A stretch of 64,000 bases of DNA from positions 5,270,001-5,334,000 of the forward strand of contig CM075653.1 in NCBI GenBank assembly GCA_037953625.1, given 5' to 3'. The position numbers and the translations under genes are program-made. The stretch comes from Crotalaria pallida (Eukaryota; Streptophyta; Magnoliopsida; Fabales; Fabaceae). The notes below the pieces were generated by a model. It was not told the origin of the DNA, searched no databases, and saw nothing but the letters and a program-made list of their open reading frames with translations. Positions 19,931 through 31,239 of the stretch are shown here, in pieces; position 1 is the first letter of the stretch, and every line of letters begins with the position of its first letter.

Positions 19931-22900
19931 GAGAGACTGCAAGGAACCAGCTAATTCAAGAGGGAATGCGGATAGACCTATGGCTCAAGGAAGGGTTTTC
20001 ACACTTAGTGGTGTGGAGGCAAACCGCTCTTCTGATCTGGTGCAAGGTAAATACTTGCTAAATGGTCGGCTTTGTAATGTCTTGTTTGATTCTGGTGCAA
20101 CGCATTCATTTGTTTCATATGAATGTGTAGATCGTTTGGGTTTATCTATGTTTGAATTGCCATATACTCTGAAAGTAGAAACCCCTACTAATGCTCCTGT
20201 AGTTGATTCTAGAGCATGTCTTAACTGTTGTATAGAAGTGTTAGGACAAACCTCTAGGGTAGATTTAATCTGTTTACCCTTAGCACAATTGGATGTGATC
20301 TTGGGGATGAACTGGTTAAGTCAAAACCAAGTGATCATCGATTGTGATAAGAAGATAGTAACCTATAGAGACCCAATTCCCTCCGGCTACATGTGCCTGT
20401 TCAACACTGAAGTAGAGGAGAATGGTCCAAGGTTGGAAGAGATTCCTGTTGTCAGAGATTTTCCTGAGGTATTCGCTGATGAGATACCTGGTTCGCCACC
20501 AAGAAGGGAGATTGAATTTGGAATTGATCTAGTTCCGGGAGCTGGTCCCATTTCTATCGCTCCTTATAGAATGGCACCACCGGAGATGGCGGAGATGAAG
20601 AAGCAGATTGAGAAGCTGTTGCAGAAACAGATGATCCGACCAAGTGTGTCACCTTGGGGTGCTCCAGTTTTATTTGTCAAAAAGAAAGATGGTAGTATGA
20701 GGATGTATATCGACTACCGGCAACTGAATAAGGTTACAATCAAGAACAAGTATCCATTGCCAAGGATCGATGACCTTATGGATCAAGTTCGTGGGGCTTC
20801 GGTATTTTCCAAGATTGATTTGAGGTCGGGATATCATCAGATTAGAATTAGAGAAGAGGACATCTCTAATACTGCATTTCGATCCCGATACGGGCATTAT
20901 GAGTACGTTGTGATGCCGTTCGGATTGACCAATGCACCAGCCATTTTCATGGACTACATGAATCGAATCTTTAGACCTTATTTAGGTTCATTCGTGGTTG
21001 TATTCATTGACGATATCCTTATCTACTCTAAGAGCCCGGAGGAGCATGCTGAACACTTGAGGATAGTGTTGAGTATTCTGAAGGAGAAGCAGTTTTACGC
21101 CAAACTTACAAAGTGTGAGTTCTGGTTGGAGGAGGTTAAGTTTTTGGGGCATGTGATTTCAAGCAAGGGAATAGCGGTTGACCCGGATAAAGTAAGTTCA
21201 GTGTTGCAATGGGAACAGCCGAAGTCGGTCGCAGAGGTGAGAAGCTTTCTTGGTTTGGCTGATTATTATAGAAGATTTATAGAAGGTTTCTCGAAGATTG
21301 CGTTACCCTTAACGAAGTTGAATCGGAAGGATCAACCATTTATATGGGACGAGAAGTGTGAAAGGAGTTTCCGAGAGTTGAAGGAAAGGTTGACGTCATC
21401 TCCTGTGTTGGTTTTGCCTGACCCACAGAAGAATTTTGAGGTGTATTGTGACGCATCAAAACAAGGTCTTGGAAGCGTTTTGATGCAAGAAGGGAAAGTC
21501 GTCGCTTATGCCTCGAGACAGCTCAGTTCATGAGATGAACTATCCAACTCATGATCTGGAGCTCGCAGCTGTTGTCTTTGCTCTAAAAATTTGGAGACAC
21601 TATCTCTATGGCACTACATTCCGGGTGTTTAGTGACCATAAGAGTTTAAAGTATCTCTTTGATCAGAAGGAGTTGAATATGAGGCAACGCCGATGGATGG
21701 AGTTCTTGAAGGATTATGAGTTCGAACTTCATTACCGTCCTGGGAAGGCAAACGTGGTGGCTGATGCGTTGAGTCGAAAGGCAATGCATATCAGTGCAAT
21801 GATGGTCAGAGAAGCTGCATTGATAGAAGAATTTAGAGATCTGAGTCTGACAATGCAAGTGGAGCCAACAAGTATCAAGATGGGGATGCTGCAGATTACT
21901 AATGAATTTTTGCAAAGGATTCGAGAATTGCAACAAGACGATGAAGGACTCAAGGAGAAAAAGAGACTTAGGAAGGAAGGCAAGGAGTTATAATTTCAAG
22001 AGGGAAAAGATGGAATCCTTCGCTTTAAAGCAAGGATTTGTGTGCCTGATAATCTGGAGATAAGAAGAATGATTTTGGATGAAGCACATAAAAGCAAGAT
22101 GAGTATGCATCCGGGAGCTACCAAAATGTATCAGGACCTGAAGAAGATGTTTTGGTGGTCTGGTCTAAAGAAAGATGTGGCGAATTATGTGGCGTGTTGT
22201 TTGGTGTGTCAAAAGGCGAAGGTGGAACACCAAAATCCAGGAGGAGAATTACTTCCCTTGGAAATTCCGTTATGGAAATGGGATAGTATCTCAATGGATT
22301 TCGTGTCAGGGTTGCCAAGGACAGCCACTGGTCATGATGCAATCTGGGTGATAGTGGATCGTTTGACCAAGTCGGCGCATTTTATTCCCGTTAATATGCA
22401 CTACTCTTTGGAAAAGCTCACCCAGTTGTATATCAAGGAAGTTGTGCGTCTGCATGGGGTACCATCAAGCATCGTGTCAGATCGCGATCCGAGGTTTACA
22501 TCAAAGTTTTGGCAAGATCTACATAGAGCCTTGGGTTCAAGATTAAAGATGAGTTCTGCATACCACCCTCAGACTGATGGTTAAACGGAGAGGACTATTC
22601 AGTCATTGGAGGACATTTTGAGGGCTTGTGCTTTGGAAGACCAAGGGAGTTGGGAGCGAATGTTGCCGCTCGTGGAATTCACTTACAACAATAGTTACCA
22701 CGCAAGCATCGGAATGGCACCATTTGAAGCTTTATATGCAAGAAAGTGTCAGACACCGTTGTACTGGTTTCAAGTGGGGGAGAGTTCTCTGGTTGGACCA
22801 GACTTTGTGCAAGAAACCACGGAACAGATCAAGATAATACAAGAGAAGATGAAGACGGCTCAGAGTAGGTAGAAAAGCTATGCTGATAGGAGGAGGAAAC

Positions 22901-23337
22901 CTTTAGAGTTTGCTGAAGGAGACCATGTGTTCATTAGAATAGTACCAACCAAAGGCGTTAGTAGAGCTTTGAAAACCCAGAAGCTATCACCTAAGTTTAT
23001 TGGTCCCTACCAAATTCTTAAAAGAGTCGGCCCAGTAGCCTATAAAATAGCTCTGCCCCCGTCCTTAGCCAATCTTCACAATGTATTCCATGTGTCTCAG
23101 TTAAAAAGGTATGTCCATGATCCCACCATTGTCCTTAGAATCCAACCTGATGACCTAGAAAATCATGAGAACCTAACCTTCGAAGCTATGCCAGTTCGCA
23201 TTGAAGACCGAAGAGTCAAGCAGCTTAGAGGGAAGGATTGTTTGGTCAAAGTCGTTTGGGTTTGTGGCGATGTGATAGAGGCATCTTGGGAATTAGAGGA
23301 TAAGATGCGTCAGGACTATCCTGACTTGTTTGTATAA
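19881..23337 (+). pseudogene. Tekay-like pol (PR-RT-RH-INT-chromodomain), broken
   Basis: Domains in order: aspartic protease (LFDSGATHSFVS, about 20085); reverse transcriptase (YPLPRIDDLMDQ, FSKIDLRSGYHQIRI, VFIDDILIYS, 20750-21030); RNase H (VYCDASKQGLGSVLMQEGK, 21445); HHCC integrase finger (HPG...CLVCQKAK, 22090-22215); integrase core (SMDFVSGLP, IVSDRDPRF, SSAYHPQTDG, 22290-22580); and a chromodomain-like tail (VKVVWVCG, ASWELEDKM, YPDLF) that targets insertion to heterochromatin in chromoviruses. Breaks: a frameshift near 21528, and stops at 21991-21993, 22582-22584 and 22870-22872. The last two look like CAA/CAG glutamine codons turned into TAA/TAG. The element cannot encode a working polyprotein. 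Confidence 0.93.
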
Positions 23338-24689
23338 GTTGAATTTCGGGGACGAAATACCTTGTAAGTGGGGGAGTAGTGTAACACCCCAAAATTTTAA
23401 TCCCCGATTAATGAAATGTTAATTATAAAAATTAATTATAATTAATGATTTCTATTTTAATCCTTGATTAAAATTTTGTGTTATGTATTTGGGAGATGTG
23501 TTTGAATTTATTTAATAAATATAATTATGCATGAAATAAATATTTTGCATATTAGTCCCTGGGTTGGGACCTAGAAGTAAATATAGGAAAGATTTTGGAG
23601 GGAAAGTAAATAAAATAATTATTTTTCAAAAACTGGGCAAAATACTCGAGTACTTTCTGAAATACTCGAGTATTCTGGACAGAGTTGCACGAGTTAGTGC
23701 GTTTGGTGAGTCACCACCAACGATTTCGTGTCGTTGACACGAAATCACCACCACTCCACGTCTATGGAGGTCGTGTCGACCTGCATGAGCCTTCTCCCCT
23801 CCTATTTAAGCCTATCAACACCGAATTCGTGAAGGATTTGGAAAAGCTTGGGTTGTTGAGCAAGTTAGGGTTCTTGATTTACTTCCTTCGATTCTCCTTC
23901 TCTGAGTCAAATTGAGTAACAAATCATACACGAATACAAAGCTCACATCACGAGCTTTGTATAAACACCAAAATCGTGAGGTTTGAGTGAGTGTGGTGGA
24001 AGAATCAAGGCTTGGAAGTGGAGCTGTTCTTTGTCAAGTTTTTGTCTGGAGCCTACTTTGATTCTGATTTCTGGTAAGCTCACGAGTCTCTGAGTCCCAA
24101 ATTTGATTTCTCTAGTTAGTATGTGTTGCATAGAGTCCAGAAAATCTAATTTCCTCTGTTTTCCATGTAAACCAATTCAATTTTGGTGATGCACTCAAAC
24201 TGTCCTGCATGTGATACTCAAAGTGGTTTCTGGGGTTGGAGAGCTTTCTCTTGGGAATTCTCTGTTGCTATACGTGTGAGAGGTAAGGGGAAGTTGTTTT
24301 ATGCACTAGATAGAGTTTGAATTTCATTATTTTCATTAGAGAGCCACCAAGAGGCTCTAAGGGCTTAGATTGAATAGGAAATTTGGTTTGGAGACCAATT
24401 TATGCTCTATGGTTGTTTGGAGCAAGTTTATCATGATGCATGCAAGATGTAATAAACACTATTTTATGAGTTTGTTGATTATTTTGCAATTTGAGGTGTT
24501 AAGTTGTGAAATTATATGTTTTATGCATTAATGATTGATTTCCTGTCAAATCTGTAATTTGATATGAATTGAGTGTTGTAACATGTTCATTATGTGGTAT
24601 ATGAACTCTGTTGATCATTGGATTGGACTAAAAATGATTAGAATTGAAAATGGTGTGTTAAAACCAAGATTTCAGTCTGTTCTGCAATA

Positions 24690-25020
24690 AAACACACGAG
24701 TATTAGGCTGGTTACTCGAGCAAAATTTTGGTAAAACAATGTATTTTGAGCAAGAACACTCGAGTACCATGCCTAGCACTCGAGTAATTGAGTGTTGCAT
24801 GGGATATGCTAAGGTAAACCACTCGAGTAATGCAGGGGTCACTCGAGTATTCTGGAAATGCTGAAGAACACTCGAGTAACTCATGAATCACTCGAGTATT
24901 TTTATGAATCTGAAAGCCAAATCCCCAGAAAGACATGAACACTCGAGTAGTTTGAAGAACACTCTAGTAATCTGGAAATAGTTGAAGAACACTCGAGTCT
25001 TCTGAAGAACACTCGAGTAA
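24690..25020. repeat. ACTCGAGT palindrome array in the 3' LTR
   Basis: Second copy of the array at 16527-16860, with point changes in individual units (for example ACTCTAGT near 24961). Confidence 0.88.
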
Positions 25021-25727
25021 TTTACCCAAAACCTTAAAAATACCATTTTCATTATGAATCATTTAATTAATAATTGAACGACAATAATCCAAGGGATCTA
25101 GACTTAAAAGAAATTGATTAATATGAGTGTACCGTTTGGATGACGGGATGTGCTCGGGTGGCACGTTATATATTAACCAATTTCCTTTAAGCTTAAAAAT
25201 GATGCATTCATTTGGAGTTTGGATGGTAGGTCGTTTATCATGTATTAGTAACATGAGGAGGGCCTCTGGGAGTGCCAATACGCTCGCTTGATGACATGTT
25301 GAAGACGTGGTCGGCTTAGTGGATGCCGATATGGTTATACCGTTTGGATGACGGTCCGTTTGGATGACGGGAGGTGCTCGGGTGGCACGGATTCCAAGCT
25401 TGTCGTGTACATTCTTGGTGAATGTACGAAATGTTGTATACCTAGGAATACAACGCACTGGTAAGTGCTGGGTTGTCAGGGATGGACGTCAGAGAGTGAC
25501 ATAGATTTATGGAGATAGGTTTGAGAGTTAAATTCATGCATCATGTCATTCATTTAAATTAACTGAGATAAATGAAATAAGTATGAGCATCCTACTTGCA
25601 CTCAATACCTGCTAAGTGCTAAATGTGATTGTTGTTCATTGTTGCCTATTTACATATTCATATTGTACATATTTAAACTTTGTTGATTATGTGTATAGAA
25701 TTGCTTACCCCTATGCCCTTGTAGGTG

Positions 25728-26198
25728 ATGTCTCGCTACATTGCTTGCATCGAGATCCGGCCACTTCCTAGTGGCACGTGGATCTATGAGGACCATCGCG
25801 CGGTGTTCGAGGGAGAGGTAGAGATTACCTTCTACCACCCAAACCCATTGATTCGATTTCGTCCTCGTAGATTTAGGATTCCCATCATATACACTATGCA
25901 TGTACCCCCGTTTTACACATATCATGGACCACCTCCCACACGGCCAGCTCGCTCTTATCATAGTTTTCGTTTCAGACCTACCCGCTCACACCCTTTTTCC
26001 TCGAGAGTCGTCCGCGAGGATACTCCCCCTTCTGATCCGAGGAGTCCAGTCAGGGTCACACCATCTCCTGACCCCGTACCCAGTGGTAGGGTACACTCTC
26101 CATCGGATGAGATCGAGGAGGATCCCGTGGAGGATGAGAGCGGGGGCGAGCCTGTCGTTCATTCCACAGGGAGTCAGTGGAGGGATGATGATCCCTAG
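25728..26198 (+). CDS. LTR-resident ORF (3' LTR copy), unknown function
   Basis: Near-identical to 17565-18017. Seen changes include Q to R, L to P, N to D, at least two synonymous changes, and a TGG codon where the 5' copy has TGA, which extends this copy by QWRDDDP. A TAG acceptor-like site precedes it. No family is recognised. Sequence identity alone does not show function, since both LTRs are copied from one template at insertion. Confidence 0.4.
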   Translation: MSRYIACIEIRPLPSGTWIYEDHRAVFEGEVEITFYHPNPLIRFRPRRFRIPIIYTMHVPPFYTYHGPPPTRPARSYHSFRFRPTRSHPFSSRVVREDTPPSDPRSPVRVTPSPDPVPSGRVHSPSDEIEEDPVEDESGGEPVVHSTGSQWRDDDP

Positions 26199-27009
26199 AT
26201 ACGTGCATAACGTGTATGATGAGGATCAGAGGATCCGGTGTGGGGATGTTGTGGAGGAGATTCTGCTGCTGCTGTTGATGTGGATGTTTCTTTTGCTACC
26301 TGGAGACTGCTACTACCATTATCACTACTACTACTGATGCTGTCAGATCTACGTGACCACCTCTAGAGTTCATATTTTGATATGTATATATTTTGTAGAT
26401 ATGCTCTTGAGAGCTCTAGGGCTATGGTTATATTATGATGTAGATCTGTTATGGACTTGTTGGACCTTGGAGACTCGACTGCTGGGACTATGTATTTCTT
26501 GACCTATCTATATATATATATATATATATTGTTTATGTTCATATTTCTAACTGTGCATAGTCCTACTCTTTCCGCTTACTCTGATTAAAGATTAATTAAC
26601 GAATTCGGTTGCGTTATTTAAATGGTATCAGTTCCGTAAAAGAAAGAATGGATATGCATCGTCTAATTTTACTATGTCTATACGTTTTCGAAAGCACCGA
26701 TGCTATCCGGATTATGGAAAGGTTTTCTTATTTTTGCAAACACCGAATTCAACACAATGTTTCAAATAATACGAGTTGTTCTCTCCAAGAGCTCCATAGT
26801 TTGATTGTGCACCCGCTTTGAAAGAAAATTTTATTTCCACATTTTCTTATATAATTACAAGTCCATATATTATTAATGAAATAGTTTAATTATTATATTA
26901 AACCAAGTGATTGAGAAGGGTGTCACAGAACTCCCCTCGTCCTCCACAGGCGGGTCCATAGCAGGAATGGCGCTCCCTTCGAAAGCAGCTCAACGACAGG
27001 AGCAGCATC

Positions 27010-30000
27010 TTATACAACAGCGTCTTTGGCCGCAAGGTCCTCACCTTCAAGAATAGCAGAGCCAGTCTCATTCCATGTGACCACCTTGACCACGGGATCA
27101 AGAGTATCCTCAGCAATAAGATCAACAATGTCGAGCTGTTCCTTGTCCGAAACGGGGGGCTCGGTGGAGGCGCCCTTAGGAATGAAGGGCACCAGATCAG
27201 TTGCAGGATTATTTTCACCCACGGTGACAGGGGCCGCGTTGGTTGGAGGATTGAGAGCCGGAATAGCCATAAGTGACTGCACATTTAGGGGGCTGCTTAC
27301 CCTACCGAATGGCACGTAAGTGGCGAAACCAGTAGTCACAGCCCCTCCTTGAGCAGCGGTAGCCTTGAGAGAAAGCGAAGGGGTCTCTTGGGCGGTAAAG
27401 GAAGGAACAGAAGGAGACCCTGAGGGAGCTTGGACGTTATGAGAAGCTCGAGAGGAAGGCGCTGGAGACTGCTTACCGTCCGCCTTAGAAGGACCTACAA
27501 AGAAAAAACAGCCAAATAAATGGTAATCAGTGCACTCATCGAAAGGGGGTAAGCCAGCAAAAGAAACAAATGCATAAAGGGAACTAGGGGAAAAAGGAGA
27601 AGAAAGAAGCAAGAGGCCAAAGCGAATTTTTGAAGACAAGTAAGCGAACCCTGTGTGGAGGACGGAGCGGTAGATTTTGGAGAACCTTTGCTTTGAGCAG
27701 CATCGCCCTCAGAAGTAGAAGTCTTTGAGCTCTCGTTGGAATCGCTCTTGCCAGAAGAGGTAGAATAGAAGGCCCGAATGGAAGCCCCAGAAGCAGTCCC
27801 TTCGTCTCCGTCTAAGTTTCGAGGGCAGGAGAAGAAGGAACGGAAGGAGCAGCCTGGGCACGAAGACGGCTAGAACGCCGTGAAGGGACAGGCGTGGAGC
27901 TTTTGCCTTGAGAAGAAACGGCAGCAGCTCTCCCTTTGGCCTGAGAGGAAGATTTAGAGGCAGTGGGACTGGAAGAAAGAAGTTTGGTGTTAACTTTCTT
28001 TGGGGCAGAAGCGCTAGAGGAAGGGGTCGCCGGAGCCTTGCGCTTGCGAGGTGCTGGAGGTTCCTTTTCGGCTGGAATAAAATACAGTCAGAAACGTTGA
28101 TGATAAACAAAACACCAAAGCAAAAAGGGCGAGTTATAAGATTAAAGTGTACCTTTGCTGATGGTCTTTTTAATAGAAGTAGAGTAGTAAGGATCAATGT
28201 GCACTATCGGGACCAAGGGAGTGGTGACAGTACTTGGAGTTCTCTCAAAACTCTGCAAATGTTGAAGTATGTCACTATGAGAAGTTAGCCAAACACGCAG
28301 AACCCCGCCATCATGAAGAGGAGGAATGTGAACTATTGGGATGGGAGAAGGCGTCGAACCAAAGAGAGTGGACTGAAGGGAAGTTTCCACGTCAACGGAA
28401 TCCAGGAAAAGAGGACAAGGGGGCTGGTCACGCCCAAACTGTCTAGCAACGCGATCTGGCCTATAAACAAAGGGCCAGAGAGCCCCGCCATGCGCACTCT
28501 TGTTATCCATGGTTGCAAAACCCGGGAGGAAGCGCCCAGTTAAGATCAACTTCCATAGGTCAAACACGCCCTCAGTTCTTGCAGCAAGATCATTTTGGAG
28601 ACCCAAAGCATCTTCCTGATAGAAAGGATGCAATTTCTCCCCACCAAGCAGGAAGTCGCCCAGGTAGGGTCTGAAAACAAAGCTTTTCTCGTGATCAATA
28701 ATCTGTACAAGGTGACGTCGTGGCTTACCCAAGTACCAGCACCATGAACGCGGTTCTAGGGCATCAGCATTAGCATCAGAAGCTATTTCGGGAAGGAATC
28801 TAACTAGACCATACGAAGGAAAGCATTCGAATAAAAAACACTGCAGAAAAGACAAGTCAACATAGCAATTGACAGGAAAGCGACCAAAGGAATTCTTCAT
28901 CTGCTCTGATATCTGGTCAAGGCGAGCATAGAGACTACCCAAGTAAAACGAAGAAAGAGGCAGACGAATACCCTCAGCAAGCATGCAAGCAAAGATGAAA
29001 ATGGAGGAACTTATTGATTCCCAGGGAGGCCCGGGTAACACATATATGCTAAGCCAAAAAGCAACAAAGGTGGCCCTTTTGAGACGTTGGTCAGCAACAG
29101 GACCACCCACGAATTTGTCCTCGTGAAAATCACCAAAGAAATAGCGCACCCAATTCGCGAAAGTGTATTTGAGAGAAGACCTTTGACTTACTTTCTGGTC
29201 CTGAGGAACGAGATTCCCTGTGCCCCGCACCTTCTTCGAGGAGGACCCATCAGCATAAAAAGCGCGCCTTCGCTGAAGCAAATCTTTGGAATACTTGGCA
29301 CTAGCAATAGAAGCATTCTTGAGCTCCTTAGCCAAATCGATGATACTCTCGTCCACACTAGAAAGATCAAGATCGCTATCTCCAAACGAGGGCAGTTTTA
29401 GCAGAACAATCACATCCTCTAAAGTTGGGGTAAACTCCCCCCAAGAAGTTAGAAACGTGTGAGTCACTGAGCACCAGCGCTGGACCAACATATGCAAGTC
29501 CTCTACCCTCTTGTTCACGCCCAGGCGAGGGGACACCTTCACAGCATCAAAAATCCCCACCTGTTTCAAAATCTCCACAAATGGAAGGTCCCGATGAAAA
29601 ACGTAGTCCACCCATTCTGCCCAACCACCTGCAGAAGTGACTCTAACATGGAAGCGAAGATCAGCCCAGGGAAACTCTGAGGAAACAAGGCGGGAGCAAA
29701 GGAGAAAAGGACCCAGCTTACAATATTCCTTGGAATAGGAAGGCTTGGAACACATGCGTGATGACCCCTCCAGGACCACCAGAGCTTTGGATAACTGGCC
29801 CGAGAAAAGATTGTCGGATTCCGGAGGTTGAGGGAAAGGAAGCTTGGCACGCGCCCCAGGCGCCCAACGGCGGTGTCCTTGCTCCACCGAATCGGAACGC
29901 GGCAGGGGGAGAGCGTCTAGAAAGCAAAAGGAAAGAAACTGAGGGACATGTTCTTCGGTGGTTTCTCCCTGCATTTGGCTTTCCTCATCAGAAGAAGAGG

Positions 30001-30043
30001 ACTTCTCTTCCCCAGAACCCGATGGAGCTGTGGATTTTGTCAT
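27010..30043 (-). CDS. Plant mobile domain (PMD) protein gene, antisense within the LTR element
   Basis: Exon 1 (30043-28153) starts MTKSTAPSGSGEEKSSSSDE and includes VEDLHMLVQRWCSVTHTF, then LTSWGEFTPTLEDVIVLLKL, the hallmark of the aminotransferase-like plant mobile domain. This domain is found in host silencing proteins and in transposons. Intron 1 (28152-28072) and intron 2 (27649-27495) have GT-AG ends, and the phase fits across both. Exon 2 (28071-27650) encodes a basic, Ser-rich linker (EKEPPAPRKRKAP); it carries one apparent frameshift near 27815-27840, after SSPALET. Exon 3 (27494-27010) begins GPSKADGKQSPAPSS and ends KDAVV-stop. The ATG at 30043 is preferred over the upstream 30259 because the extra residues look non-coding. 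Its role in the element is unknown; one frameshift suggests it is now inactive. Confidence 0.75.
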
Positions 30044-30354
30044 CGTGTGCGAAAGCAATCTGGGGAGCAGAAGATCGAAGGGGAGGAAAGGAGAGCGGGG
30101 AGAAAAGATAGGGAAAAGGAAGGATGGTGAGCTGTAACGGAGCTTAGGGAGAAGAAGAACGAGTAGTGGTAAGTGGAAGTAACTGAAGGGTTTATGGGGA
30201 GTAGTTTGAAAAGAAGTGGGGAATGTGGGAAAGAGTGAAATCTCCCCCTCAAAGTACAAGTGGAAAGCAATAAGCGAAGAAGGGGAAAGAGAAAAGACAG
30301 ACTAGGATTTGCATCAAAAGGGAAAGTTTCCCCTTCTGTTGCAAAGGGGGCTAT

Positions 30355-31234
30355 TGTTGATACTCAGAAAAATAATGGCCCAATTGTAAGGCCCAACAAC
30401 GAAGACAGGCCCAGATCCGCAACATACAAGCAGCTACAAATGGGAAGTGGCGACGAAGAAGGGCGTACTCAGGTATGCATTCGCGCATGAAGGCGCACCC
30501 CACCTTCGAAGAAACGTACGAGTAGACAAAGAGCCACCAACTCCCATGACACGTGCAGCTTGCCCAACAAGCCAGGAAGGAATCTTTGCTCACCTCATCT
30601 AGACCCTTCCCAAGAAAGAGACGGAAATGGCATTCCTTGTGTGCTCCCCTTTCTCAGCCATTAATGGAGAGCTTGAAATGGCAAAAGGACAAAATGGCAT
30701 CTGATAAATGAGGAGGGAAGCAACAACAAAGAAGGAAAAGCTGAATGAACCGTAGGGTAAAAGGAAAAGGGGGAATAACCGACGGGTAAAAGGAGCACTA
30801 TATTAAGGTGTCATCGTCAGGGGCAAAACAACAATGGAGAAGAGAGCACGAAAGAGAAACACTGAAAGCCAAACCCAAAAAACACTTGAGCTCTTTTCTC
30901 TGGAGCAGGGAAAGAGCACAGAAGAGAGACTAAGGAAAGAGTGGAGAAACAGAGAAAAACAACAGAAATACTCACTCCCTCTTTCCACCACCATCACCGA
31001 GAAGCTTTCCCACCATCACCAGCTTTCTGAAAACACCATTCCTTACCTTCACTGAAGAGGGCGTCCTCTCGAACAAAGGTGCACCCTACTCTCAGTCCTA
31101 ATAATAACTAGTGGTGTACCTTTATGCGAAACATCTGTGGTATTTGTACGCCCTCGAGGCCATGACTTCATTAAGTTTACGAACCCGTTAATCTCTGTAC
31201 AATTTCATCTTTTCAATAAAAAAGATCCGAAACA
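30355..31234 (+). repeat. 3' LTR (880 bp) of the PMD-carrying element
   Basis: It is preceded by the purine tract GCAAAGGGGGCTAT and followed by target duplication ACAAG (31235-31239). Confidence 0.95.
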
Positions 31235-31239
31235 ACAAG

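Larger units (their letters stand above)
16071..26925 (+). mobile_element. Tekay/Del-like Ty3/gypsy chromovirus, 5'-truncated and defective
   Basis: The 3' LTR (23380-26925) is 3.5 kb, as usual for Tekay. The 5' LTR survives only from about 16112 to 18762 and is preceded by scrambled LTR pieces. The primer site TGGTATCAGAGC (18770-18781) fits initiator tRNA-Met. The interior encodes gag, protease, RT, RNase H and integrase plus a chromodomain-like tail, in that order, with two frameshifts and three stops. The purine tract AGTGGGGGAGTAG precedes the 3' LTR. No target duplication is evident, as expected with a damaged left end. It sits inside the PMD-carrying element and is therefore younger than it. 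Confidence 0.93.
23380..26925 (+). repeat. 3' LTR of the Tekay-like element (3546 bp)
   Basis: It starts TGTAACACCCC just after the purine tract and ends GGGTGTCA. It holds the second copy of the ACTCGAGT array, the LTR ORF (25728-26198) and a (TA)n run near 26508-26528. Confidence 0.93.
14581..31234 (+). mobile_element. Non-autonomous LTR retrotransposon with an antisense PMD gene
   Basis: Both LTRs are 880 bp, starting TGTTGATACTC and ending AAACA, with target duplication ACAAG at 14576-14580 and 31235-31239. The primer site TGGCGACTCCACTAGGGA (15464-15481) fits tRNA-Arg-primed Ogre/Tat-type elements. The purine tract GCAAAGGGGGCTAT precedes the right LTR. By eye the LTRs differ at roughly 25-30 positions (about 3 percent). 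Removing the inner Tekay insertion leaves about 5.8 kb with a short gag-like frame at the 5' end and a spliced minus-strand plant-mobile-domain gene. No pol domain is present, so this is a large non-autonomous derivative. Confidence 0.92.

Noticed and set aside
16038..26932. CAGAACT near both edges of the Tekay-like element as a target duplication
   Set aside because: The left copy is 25 bp away from the LTR edge and the left LTR end is scrambled, so the match is probably chance.
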